A DNA stretch of 64,000 nucleotides. Source: Wolinella succinogenes DSM 1740 (GTDB lineage: Bacteria > Campylobacterota > Campylobacteria > Campylobacterales > Helicobacteraceae). Of this stretch, positions 46,255 through 54,068 are shown one piece after another. The translations under genes were made by a program, and so were the position numbers. The notes under the pieces were generated by a model. The model did not search any database. It was not told where the DNA came from and worked only from the letters and a program-made list of their open reading frames with translations. The stretch covers positions 382,001 to 446,000 of the forward strand of contig NC_005090.1 in the NCBI RefSeq assembly GCF_000196135.1, read 5' to 3'. The first letter of the stretch is position 1; every line of letters begins with the position of its first letter.

Positions 46255-47778
46255 TTAGCCCTTGAGCCTTACTTCTTCTTTGTTGGCGATAGCCCCAAGG
46301 AACTCTTGCGTGATCTCGCTTCGCACCTGCATGATGTCTCGGTAGGGGGAGACAAACCACATCTGCATCCGAATCGCCTTTTTTTCGTTCTCCACGGTGA
46401 AGTGAATTTGGGGTTTAAAGTCAACATGGCGTAGATCATATTTGGCGCGAAGCGAGCCATACTGTTTTTTGCCAAGCTCAATATAGCGCCCTGTTCGATC
46501 GTAGATCACCTCTAGTGCGATCTTTTGGGCGAGAGCGAGATCACTGCTTGGATCTAGATCAATCTCGATGAGGTCATAGAGGGTTTTCATATTTTCATGG
46601 GTGTAGTTGAAGATGAAGTGGTTGAAAACATAGTGGTTGGGGATGAAGACGATTCTTCCTGCACGCTTGAGCTCTTGAGCGGTGGTATGGTTGATCCCCT
46701 CATAAAGGACGATTTTGTTAGTGGTGATAGCGATGATATCGCCAATCACTGGGCGTGTCTCGTGATAGAGGAGGATACGATCCCCCACTTTGATCAATCC
46801 AGAGAAGCTGAGATAAAACCAGGCAATGAAATTCTGCACCACCTCCTTGAGGGAGACAACCAAGCCAGCACCCACAAAGCCCAAAAAGGTGAGCCCATAG
46901 AGGATATTGTCAGAGAAGGTGAAGATCACGACTAGAATCACCGAGAGAATGAAGAGAATATTGATGGTTTTAAGAATCCCAAAGCGTCTCTCATCGTCAT
47001 GCACATGGCGAGTTACAAGGCGGCGCGTGAAGTAGATGAGGGCAAAGACGCCCAAGAGGAGAAGAATCGTGATCTCAATCTTGGGAAGCTCAGTCCCTCG
47101 ATACTCTTCCACGCTTTTGTAGAGGCGATTTTCATAGAGTTTGAGCTTGTCCCCTAGGCCAAAAACAATATCCTGAGAGCTCTCTAGGTAGGCGAGATCA
47201 TCATTGAGGGTGAAGATGAATCGCTCAATCTCGCGCTCCTCCTCTTGGTCGTGCGATTCTTCTAGAAGGGCAAGCGTGCGGCGTTTGTACTCCTTGATGT
47301 AGTCAATCGCCCCCTCGTAGTCGCTCTTGATGCTGGCGTAGAGTTTTTGGTATTTATGAATCTCTTTTTCATAACTCTTGGTGAGATAGCTAAAGAGGTT
47401 CATGGAGGCGATACCCTCTGCTTCAAGAGGGAGGCGCAGGATATCGGTGAAGCTCTTTTCGAAATTACTATAGAGCTCAAGTTTTGATTTGAGAGTGTCA
47501 AGGCGCAAGTTGCTATCCACTCTCTGTTTGCGGCTCAAGCCCCCTTGCTTGAGCTTGTCCTCTAAAATCTGAATCTCTAAAAGAATCTCTTGGTAGTTTT
47601 TGATGTTTTTATAGGCGCTTAGCCAGATATTTTTCTCGTCTAGATAGTGAGCTTGAAGTCCTTTCAGCTTTTGTGAAACCGAAGGTTCACTCAAAGGAGC
47701 GGGGGGTGGGGTCGGCTCAGCATAGAGGTGGAGCCAAGAGAGACACAAGAGGAAGAGGAGGGATAGAGGCTTAGGCAA
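46255..47778 (-). CDS. MscS-type mechanosensitive channel with large N-terminal domain
   Basis: The 507-residue product has a signal peptide (PLSLLFLLCLSWLHLYA), a coiled-coil periplasmic domain (about residues 30-230), membrane helices between about 245 and 345 ending with the pore segment FVGAGLVVSLKEVVQNFIAWFY, and the C-terminal MscS beta domain (GLIKVGDRILLY, GDIIAITTNKIVLYEG). The start is TTG 47776-47778, with AAGG six bases upstream, overlapping the end of the HIT gene. A longer frame exists but is not plausible protein. It opens under membrane tension to release osmolytes. Confidence 0.85.
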   Translation of the reverse strand: MPKPLSLLFLLCLSWLHLYAEPTPPPAPLSEPSVSQKLKGLQAHYLDEKNIWLSAYKNIKNYQEILLEIQILEDKLKQGGLSRKQRVDSNLRLDTLKSKLELYSNFEKSFTDILRLPLEAEGIASMNLFSYLTKSYEKEIHKYQKLYASIKSDYEGAIDYIKEYKRRTLALLEESHDQEEEREIERFIFTLNDDLAYLESSQDIVFGLGDKLKLYENRLYKSVEEYRGTELPKIEITILLLLGVFALIYFTRRLVTRHVHDDERRFGILKTINILFILSVILVVIFTFSDNILYGLTFLGFVGAGLVVSLKEVVQNFIAWFYLSFSGLIKVGDRILLYHETRPVIGDIIAITTNKIVLYEGINHTTAQELKRAGRIVFIPNHYVFNHFIFNYTHENMKTLYDLIEIDLDPSSDLALAQKIALEVIYDRTGRYIELGKKQYGSLRAKYDLRHVDFKPQIHFTVENEKKAIRMQMWFVSPYRDIMQVRSEITQEFLGAIANKEEVRLKG

Positions 47779-48259
47779 AGTGAACCTTGGAGAGTTTTTT
47801 GATTGACTGGAAGATTCCCTCAAAGTCAACCCCATAAATCCTAGAATCGCCAATGGCGGTGATGAAGTTGGTGTCTCCGCTCCATCGTGGAACGAGGTGG
47901 AGGTGGAGGTGATCGGGAATCCCTGCGCCACCACTTCGTTTGATGTTGATTCCATAGTTGACCCCATGTGCTCCAAAAGCCTCCAAGAGGGCAACGCCTT
48001 TTTGGGCTAGGCGGCTTAGATGGAGCCATGATTCTTCAGAGAGGAGAGTGGGGGTGTCCACATGGGCGTGAGGGATGATCATGAAGTGCCCTGGTGTGTA
48101 GGGAAATTTGTTCATCACGGCCAAGCAGAGATCATCTCGGTAGAAGACTTTGTGCTCCTCATCTTGATGGGGGGTTTCGCTGAGGTGGCAAAAGACGCAC
48201 CCTTTGATCTTCTCCTCGCCAAAATAGGCGCTTCTCCATGGGGCGTAGATCGTCTCCAT
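47771..48259 (-). CDS. HIT family nucleotide hydrolase
   Basis: The 162-residue product has the histidine triad HLHLHLVPRW near residue 117, an N-terminal CVFCHLSE (CxxC zinc-like) and HFMIIPHAHVDTP. These resemble diadenosine tetraphosphate or adenosine-phosphoramidate hydrolases. The H. pylori order murF-HIT is retained as I recall it. It lies 21 bases downstream of murF. Its stop overlaps the TTG start of the mscS-like gene by 8 nt. Exact nucleotide substrate unknown. Confidence 0.88.
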   Translation of the reverse strand: METIYAPWRSAYFGEEKIKGCVFCHLSETPHQDEEHKVFYRDDLCLAVMNKFPYTPGHFMIIPHAHVDTPTLLSEESWLHLSRLAQKGVALLEAFGAHGVNYGINIKRSGGAGIPDHLHLHLVPRWSGDTNFITAIGDSRIYGVDFEGIFQSIKKLSKVHFA

Positions 48260-48280
48260 TGCCGCTCTCCTTTCTAGGGT

Positions 48281-49732
48281 TTAGATATAACTTGGTGCAT
48301 CGTTGGCAAAAAGGATTAAATCCCCTTCGCGAGTGGTGGCTTTGAGTACCTCCTCAAGCGCTTCCTTCTCTTTCACGACCACTTTTTGCGGTTTTTGGAT
48401 GTGAGCGGAGAGGGTCTTGAGATTGAGCTCACCCGTGAGGATGGCAATATCAAAGGTCTCATTGATGGCTTGGGCTAAAGTGGTGTTGGCTTCCTCGGTG
48501 CTCTCTACAAGTCCAGGGGTGACGATCACCTTGCGTCCGTAGTAGAGTGAGGAGAGGCGGATGGCCTCTAGCATCCCTTCAAGATTTCCATTGAAGCTAT
48601 CATCTAAAATCAATTTTAAATTGACCTCCATCTTTTGGAGGCGATGGGGGATGGGCTTGAGGCGAGCCACTTGGCGTTGAATCTTTTCAATAGGGATTCC
48701 AAGGCGGAGCGCCACAAGGATGGCTGCGGAGATGTTGGTCACATTAAATTCCCCCAAAACCTCGGTTTCAAAAGGATAAAATTGACCTTCGATGAGCATT
48801 TCAAAGGAAGTGCCTTTGAGAGTGGCCTTGATGTTTCGTGTTTCCGTAGGGAAAGAGGTCGCTTTGATTCCAGAGGGGGGCGTGTTTCCCTCGTAGGAAA
48901 AGAGCTCTTTGAGGCGGGGGCTTTGGGCAAGCTCAAATTTGGTTTCGCGTACATTCTCTAGCGTCCTAAAATACTCCATGTGCTGTTCGCCCACTTTGCC
49001 TACGATTCCGTAGTGGTGCTCCAAAAGCACCCCGATCTCTTTGATATCTCCCCTAGTGCGTGCGCCCGCCTCAGCGATGTAGATGTCGCTTAGGGGTGAG
49101 AGATTTTCATTGATATCTGCCACGATTCCTGCGAAGGTGTTGACACTCCTAGGCGAAGCGTGAACCTTGAAATTATCATTGAGGATCTGGGCTAAGAAAT
49201 TTTTGAGACTGGTTTTTCCATAGCTTCCCGTGATGGCAATAATCGTGAGATTGGGCATGGAGGCGAGCTTGTCTTTGGCGGCCGTGGCGTAGCGATTGAG
49301 TAGCACCCTCTCTAGCACATAGGTGATGAGAATCGTGAAGAAAAGCGGGAAGAGGTAGAGAACCTTGTCGCACTCTCCCCCTGTGGTGGTGCAAAGAAGC
49401 TCGCTAAAGAGCATGAATCCTGCATAGATGGCAAAGAATCGTTTCACTCGCCCCGTGAAGATGAGTGGCTTATCCAGCTTCTTTGCCCATAGCATCACTC
49501 CGGGAAGCTGGGCGACATAGAGGTAGATATAGAAATAGTCTCCAAGGAGGAAGAAGAAGAGAATCGGCATAAAGAAGTAGAGGATATGCCATCTCCACTT
49601 GTGGTGTTTGAAAAAGACACGCTCTATCTTGTAGCTATACCACTGGAGATTGGTGAGGAGATAGTAGCCAATGGAGAGGAGAAAAAGCCAACGCGAGATG
49701 ACCTTGAAGAGCTCTAAAGTTTCCACATGCAC
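48281..49732 (-). CDS. murF: UDP-MurNAc-tripeptide:D-Ala-D-Ala ligase with N-terminal membrane segments
   Basis: The 483-residue Mur ligase has ATP loop ITGSYGKTSLKNFLAQIL near residue 167, YIAEAGARTRGDI and VGKVGEQHMEYF in the central domain, and LILDDSFNGNLEGMLEAI in the C-terminal part. The first 150 residues are mostly hydrophobic, with about four helices (for example ILYFFMPILFFFLLG), replacing the usual soluble UDP-binding domain. H. pylori MurF is similar in size and N-terminus as I remember it. It completes the cell-wall pentapeptide next to ddl in the same operon. Confidence 0.9.
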   Translation of the reverse strand: MHVETLELFKVISRWLFLLSIGYYLLTNLQWYSYKIERVFFKHHKWRWHILYFFMPILFFFLLGDYFYIYLYVAQLPGVMLWAKKLDKPLIFTGRVKRFFAIYAGFMLFSELLCTTTGGECDKVLYLFPLFFTILITYVLERVLLNRYATAAKDKLASMPNLTIIAITGSYGKTSLKNFLAQILNDNFKVHASPRSVNTFAGIVADINENLSPLSDIYIAEAGARTRGDIKEIGVLLEHHYGIVGKVGEQHMEYFRTLENVRETKFELAQSPRLKELFSYEGNTPPSGIKATSFPTETRNIKATLKGTSFEMLIEGQFYPFETEVLGEFNVTNISAAILVALRLGIPIEKIQRQVARLKPIPHRLQKMEVNLKLILDDSFNGNLEGMLEAIRLSSLYYGRKVIVTPGLVESTEEANTTLAQAINETFDIAILTGELNLKTLSAHIQKPQKVVVKEKEALEEVLKATTREGDLILFANDAPSYI

Positions 49733-49734
49733 CC

Positions 49735-50721
49735 CTAGTAAAGAATCTCAAAGCCCTCTAGAGGGCGAGATTCCACCTCGGAGGCTTCAATCGCCTCAAC
49801 TTTCGAGCGCAGGGGACCTTGGTGGAGTGCCTTAATAAAAGGCTCATATTGGCTCTCCTCTAGGGTACAGAGCGCCTCGACGCTTCCATCTTCCATGTTG
49901 CGCACATGACCTTTGAGTCCCATCTCTTGGGCGACTCTTTGGGTGAATTTTCGATAACCCACCCCTTGGACTTTGCCAGTGATCTTGAAATGATAGGTTT
50001 TCAATGCGATTCCTTTCTTCACGATTCCTTCGATGAGAGTGGCTTGGTTGAGAAAAAAGTAGTGATCCCCCTCTAAAGGGAAAAGGGTGGCTCTAGGCAT
50101 CAAAGAGGCGATTTTGCATCCGCACTCCAGTGGCGTGGCGCGATCCTCTTTGCCCCAAAAGAGAAACCCAAGGGAGCGCGATTCTCTAAAGTGGGGAGAA
50201 AAATCCTCATCCACGACATTTTTAAAAGTCTCATACATATTTTGGGGCATCCCCTTGGCGTCTTCGCTCCTTAGTCTTTCGGTGAGCACTCCCCCTAAGA
50301 GGGGCTTGGCAATTTTAGCCAGAGCGATTTTGCTTTTGATTTTAAGGGATTTAGGAAGAAGAATCCCCGCACTGCTGAGCAGGATGAGGTTTTGGGGGGA
50401 TAAAAGAGTGGCGACTTTGCCGCCAAAGCTATGCCCCGCGATAAAATCCCCTTTAAAGCCCACCTCGCTAAGGAAAGCTTGCGTGATCTTGGCATAATCC
50501 CTAGTGGCGAGAACTAACTCATTAGGAGTGCCCCCAAAGCCCGGCAGATCAAGATAGAGATGGCGAAAATCAGCAAAGGATCGCCCAAAGGCCTGCTTCA
50601 TGATCTCTTTGTTGCTACCCCACCCGTGTAAAAAGAGAATATCCCTAGGGGCACTTGGATTTAAAATCTCATAAGAGAGAGGAAAGGTCGCCTCGCCATA
50701 GCGAATCTCTTTTTGCGCCAC
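49735..50721 (-). CDS. Alpha/beta hydrolase fused to acylphosphatase
   Basis: The 328-residue fusion. Residues 1-235 are an alpha/beta hydrolase with FLHGWGSNKE oxyanion segment, nucleophile elbow AGHSFGGKVA (Ser near residue 97) and a C-terminal EGDHYFFLN histidine. Residues 240-328 are a complete acylphosphatase: KVQGVGYRKFTQ with catalytic Arg, GHVRNMEDGSVEAL with catalytic Asn, and a typical LEGFEILY end. In H. pylori the hydrolase sits alone between ddl and murF, as I recall. GTG start overlaps the ddl stop by 1 nt (TAGTG). The two activities' shared purpose is unknown. Confidence 0.85.
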   Translation of the reverse strand: MAQKEIRYGEATFPLSYEILNPSAPRDILFLHGWGSNKEIMKQAFGRSFADFRHLYLDLPGFGGTPNELVLATRDYAKITQAFLSEVGFKGDFIAGHSFGGKVATLLSPQNLILLSSAGILLPKSLKIKSKIALAKIAKPLLGGVLTERLRSEDAKGMPQNMYETFKNVVDEDFSPHFRESRSLGFLFWGKEDRATPLECGCKIASLMPRATLFPLEGDHYFFLNQATLIEGIVKKGIALKTYHFKITGKVQGVGYRKFTQRVAQEMGLKGHVRNMEDGSVEALCTLEESQYEPFIKALHQGPLRSKVEAIEASEVESRPLEGFEILY

Positions 50722-51758
50722 TACTTGCCTTTGGCTTTTTGGATTTGATGGATGTAGCGGTAGTCGATCTTGATGCCCCGCTCTTTGGGCAGGTTGTGGG
50801 CGAGAGATTGAAGAATCTTGGGGAAATCTTCAAAGAGATAGTTGGCTAGGCTGCCGGGGATAGGGTTGATCTCATTGAGAAACACCTCTTGATTTTGCAC
50901 AAAGAAATCGCAACGGATGAGGCTTCCCTCGAACGAGTCATCATAGAGCTTGATGAACGCCTCTTTAAGCAGTCGCTCGCTCGCCTCGGAGAGATCGGCT
51001 TTGAGGAGTTTTTGGGTGCGAGAGAAGTCGAGATACTTCTTGTCAAAGTCGAGAAACTCTTTCTTTTGGGGCTCCTCAATGATGGAGAAGTGATACTCGC
51101 CATTGATTTTGCACCCCGCGAGATTGTACTCTTTGATTCCCTGCATAAAGGGCTCCAAAAGAGCAGCCTCGTCAAACTCAAAGGCCACATCTAGGGCATA
51201 ATCGAGCTCTTGGCGATTTTTCGCGATGCTCACGCCAATAGAGCTCCCTAGGCGCAAGGGTTTAACAATCAAGGGGAACTCATTGCCAAACTCACGCTTC
51301 TCATTTTTTCGAGCCAGAAGATAGGGGAGGGTCTTCACGCCACGCTCTTTGGCATAAAGCTTGGTGAGGTGTTTATTGAAGCTCATCACGCTCGCTTCGA
51401 TTCGAGGGCCAATGAAGGGAATACGGAAAAACTCTAGAAGGGAGGCGAGTTTTCCATCTTCGCCATCGCCCCCATGGATGAGATTGAGTGCCGTATCAAA
51501 AGGAACCCTCTTCTCGCCCCAAAGCCCTTTAGCATAGAAGCCTCCAGGGCGCAAAAAGAGCTTGGGGTTTTTCTTGTAGATCCCATCGGCAAAGTGCTTG
51601 GAGCGCATCTCGCTCGCAGGAATCCAATAGAAGTCACGATTCCCATCCACGAAGATGAAATGCTCTAAAGCGGGAAGAATTTTTTTGAGTGAAATGGCGC
51701 TGACAATGCTGATTTCGTGCTCATAGCTTGCGCCACCAAAAATCACGGCTAGATTCAA
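50721..51758 (-). CDS. ddl: D-alanine:D-alanine ligase
   Basis: The 345-residue ATP-grasp enzyme has N-terminal VIFGGASYEHEISIVSA, MSFNKHLTKLYAKE, the PLIVKPLRLGSSIGVS ATP strand, and the metal-binding NEINPIPGSLANY. It makes the D-Ala-D-Ala that the murF product adds to peptidoglycan. It is first of a run of genes ddl / hydrolase-acylphosphatase / murF / HIT / mscS that touch or overlap. The 109-base gap upstream, divergent from ycaO, holds both promoters but no gene. Confidence 0.95.
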   Translation of the reverse strand: MNLAVIFGGASYEHEISIVSAISLKKILPALEHFIFVDGNRDFYWIPASEMRSKHFADGIYKKNPKLFLRPGGFYAKGLWGEKRVPFDTALNLIHGGDGEDGKLASLLEFFRIPFIGPRIEASVMSFNKHLTKLYAKERGVKTLPYLLARKNEKREFGNEFPLIVKPLRLGSSIGVSIAKNRQELDYALDVAFEFDEAALLEPFMQGIKEYNLAGCKINGEYHFSIIEEPQKKEFLDFDKKYLDFSRTQKLLKADLSEASERLLKEAFIKLYDDSFEGSLIRCDFFVQNQEVFLNEINPIPGSLANYLFEDFPKILQSLAHNLPKERGIKIDYRYIHQIQKAKGK

Positions 51759-51829
51759 GGCGATACCTTTACGAAGAGGAGATGGTTATTTGGAGGAAAT
51801 TGTAACAGAGATTTGCTTGAAAACTTCGA

Positions 51830-51835
51830 TATGAT
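51830..51835 (+). promoter_or_regulatory. Candidate -10 box of the ycaO-like gene
   Basis: TATGAT lies 33 bases before the ATG at 51868, in the gap divergent from ddl. No -35 of note. Confidence 0.35.
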
Positions 51836-51867
51836 TTCGCCAAACGAGTCCAAAAAGGGAGAAAGAA

Positions 51868-53502
51868 ATGGAAAAACTCACCCCGCTTAAAGGCAAAGAC
51901 GCTCCCCTAGAGAGGACGCTAGAGGTGATTAAAGAGGCCTTAGGGAAGGCAGGATTCGAGATTATTGAGAAAGAGTGCGCCAATCCCCTCTCAGAGCTCT
52001 TTTGGGTCTTTATTCAGGATAAGAATCACCCCTCCTTTTTTAGCAATGGCAAAGGCTACTCCAAAAAAGCGGCGCTTGCCTCGGCGTATGCAGAGTTTGC
52101 GGAGCGTGCTTTTAGTGGATTTTTCTTTCAGGAGCTCTATTTGGGCGATGAAGAGGGAATCTATCTAGCCAAAGATGAAGTTTTGGCTCGCTCCATTGCT
52201 GAGGTGCTCAATCCCAAGTGGAGGCGATTTTATTCCATGGAGGGGTCGCTTGGCTCTAGAGGGTGGATCGATTTTCAAACCTCTCATCAAGACCACATTT
52301 TAGCCCTTCCTTTTAAGCGATTGGGAGGAGAAGAGGGTCTGCTTTTTCCCCAAGCGCTTTTGCATAATCTCTATGCCAGCAATGGAATCGCCGCAGGCAA
52401 CACACTCCAAGAAGCACTCGTGCAGGCGATCTCAGAGGTGATCGAGCGAGCGGTGCGCTTTGAAGTGATTGCTAAGGGATACGCTCTCCCTGATATTCCC
52501 ATGGAGGTTTTGGCTCAACACAAAGAGGCGTGTTCTGTAGTGGAAGCGCTTCAAGGGCTTGGCTATGAAGTGAGACTCAAAGATGCCTCTTTGGGGCGTT
52601 CTTGGCCTGTGGTGGTGGCTCTTTTGATTAACCCCAAAGACGCGGGGGCGATGCTGCTTTTTGGGGCTCATCCCAATTTTGAGGTTGCTCTTTTGCGCAC
52701 GCTTAGCGAGTTGCTTCAAGGTCGCGACCCCCATCGAGGATTTAAAGGGCTAGAGATTCCCGCTTTAGAGGTGGAGGAGTGCGCTGATTCGAGGAATCTA
52801 GAATCACACTTTATCAACTCCACGGGCAAGATTCCATGGAGGATTTTGGAGGAGAAGAGCGATTTTGCCTTTGAACCTTGGGGCGTAGAGGGGGACAGAG
52901 AGGCGGAGCTTGAATACTTGGCGAGGCTTTTGGAGCGCTTTGGATTGGAGGTGTTCTATAAAGACCATAGCCGACTAGGATTTTTTGTCGTGCGTGTAGT
53001 GATTCCCTCTTTCTCGGAGGTCTATCCACTGGAAGACATGAAGGAGGCCAACATGAATGAGGGGAAATTTTTCCGCGCTAAGGTGTTGGCGTGGGAGAGC
53101 CTAGAGGGTGAGGCGCTAGGGGCGCTTTTGGACGATCTGGAAGAGGTAGAGGATCATCGAGGAATTGAGGAGTTTTTAGGGATTGAGCTTCAAGAGAGGA
53201 GCTATCTTAAGGGGGCAATGATGGGGGAGTTTAAGATTCTAGTCGCGCTCTATTTAGGAGAAAGAGGGTATGCGCTAGAGGGAGTGAGGTGGGTACTGGA
53301 GGGGCTCGATCGAGCCCATCGGCGCTTTGTGGATTATGCGCTTTTGGAGCGGGTGCTAAGCTCCAAGGCCCCCCTTAAAGCCAAAGGAATCTTTCCCGAA
53401 GATTCGATTAAAAGGGTAGAGGGATGGCTCAAAGGAGAGCGAGAACCCCTCTTTATTGACCTCTCTAAAGCAGGGCTAGCTAGAAGAATCGCCACGCTTT
53501 AG
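51868..53502 (+). CDS. ycaO: YcaO-domain protein of the E. coli YcaO type
   Basis: The 544-residue product matches E. coli YcaO along most of its length, from GKDAPLERTLE onward. The ATP-binding glutamates are in SAYAEFAERAFSG and QAISEVIERAVRFEV. Further blocks are NGIAAGNTLQEAL, GAHPNFEVALLRTLSELLQGR and VVIPSFSEVYPLEDM, and the C-terminal region is helical. E. coli YcaO has been tied to beta-methylthiolation of ribosomal protein S12 with RimO. There is no peptide-precursor or dehydrogenase gene nearby to suggest a RiPP cluster. GGGAGAAAG precedes the ATG. The stop shares TTAG with ruvA. Confidence 0.88.
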   Translation: MEKLTPLKGKDAPLERTLEVIKEALGKAGFEIIEKECANPLSELFWVFIQDKNHPSFFSNGKGYSKKAALASAYAEFAERAFSGFFFQELYLGDEEGIYLAKDEVLARSIAEVLNPKWRRFYSMEGSLGSRGWIDFQTSHQDHILALPFKRLGGEEGLLFPQALLHNLYASNGIAAGNTLQEALVQAISEVIERAVRFEVIAKGYALPDIPMEVLAQHKEACSVVEALQGLGYEVRLKDASLGRSWPVVVALLINPKDAGAMLLFGAHPNFEVALLRTLSELLQGRDPHRGFKGLEIPALEVEECADSRNLESHFINSTGKIPWRILEEKSDFAFEPWGVEGDREAELEYLARLLERFGLEVFYKDHSRLGFFVVRVVIPSFSEVYPLEDMKEANMNEGKFFRAKVLAWESLEGEALGALLDDLEEVEDHRGIEEFLGIELQERSYLKGAMMGEFKILVALYLGERGYALEGVRWVLEGLDRAHRRFVDYALLERVLSSKAPLKAKGIFPEDSIKRVEGWLKGEREPLFIDLSKAGLARRIATL

Positions 53503-54068
53503 CGGAGGGTCTGGAGCTTTTTGAGGGCCTCTTTGATGATCTCTTGAGTTGTGGTGGCTTGGATGTTTTGGAGGGCTTTGGCGATGAGCTCGCTCTTAAA
53601 GCCAAGTGATTCAAGCGCGAGCCTTGATTCTTCAAAAACAGGAGGCGTGGAGGCTTTGGAACCCTCTTGGAGCGAGAGGGAGAAACCTGCAAGCTCGACC
53701 ATGATTCTTCCCGCACTCTTGGGCCCAATCCCTGGAACGCGCTGGAGGGCTTTCACGTCTTGAGCTTGGATGATTTGAGCAAAGGTGGGGGGAGTGTAGG
53801 TGGAGAGAATCGCTAAGGCTGCCTTAGGACCCACTCCATTAATCTTGATAAGAGTGTCAAAAACTCTCTTCTCTGCCTCCTCGGCAAATCCATAGAGCGA
53901 CCAAGCCTCCTCGCGGATGAGGTGGGTGATGAGGAGTCTTGCCTCTTTTTCACCCAAAGCAGCGCTGGTGTGAATGGAGATGAAAATCTCATAGGTCACA
54001 CCCCCCACTTCAAGCCAGAGCCTCGTGGGCTCTTTTTTTTCAATATTTCCTTTGAGTGCGACGATCAA
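53499..54068 (-). CDS. ruvA: Holliday junction DNA helicase subunit RuvA
   Basis: The 189-residue product has the OB-fold N-terminus (MIVALKGNIEKKEPTRLWLEVGGVTYE), the two helix-hairpin-helix motifs (LIKINGVGPKAALAILS and LQRVPGIGPKSAGRIMVEL), and a short C-terminal RuvB-binding helical domain. It binds four-way junctions and loads RuvB. Encoded immediately after the DUF342 gene (4-nt overlap). RuvB and RuvC genes are not in the window. Confidence 0.95.
   Translation of the reverse strand: MIVALKGNIEKKEPTRLWLEVGGVTYEIFISIHTSAALGEKEARLLITHLIREEAWSLYGFAEEAEKRVFDTLIKINGVGPKAALAILSTYTPPTFAQIIQAQDVKALQRVPGIGPKSAGRIMVELAGFSLSLQEGSKASTPPVFEESRLALESLGFKSELIAKALQNIQATTTQEIIKEALKKLQTLR

Noticed and set aside
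51868-53502. RiPP/azoline biosynthesis cluster around ycaO
   Set aside because: No precursor peptide, dehydrogenase or exporter gene nearby, and the protein matches the stand-alone E. coli type.
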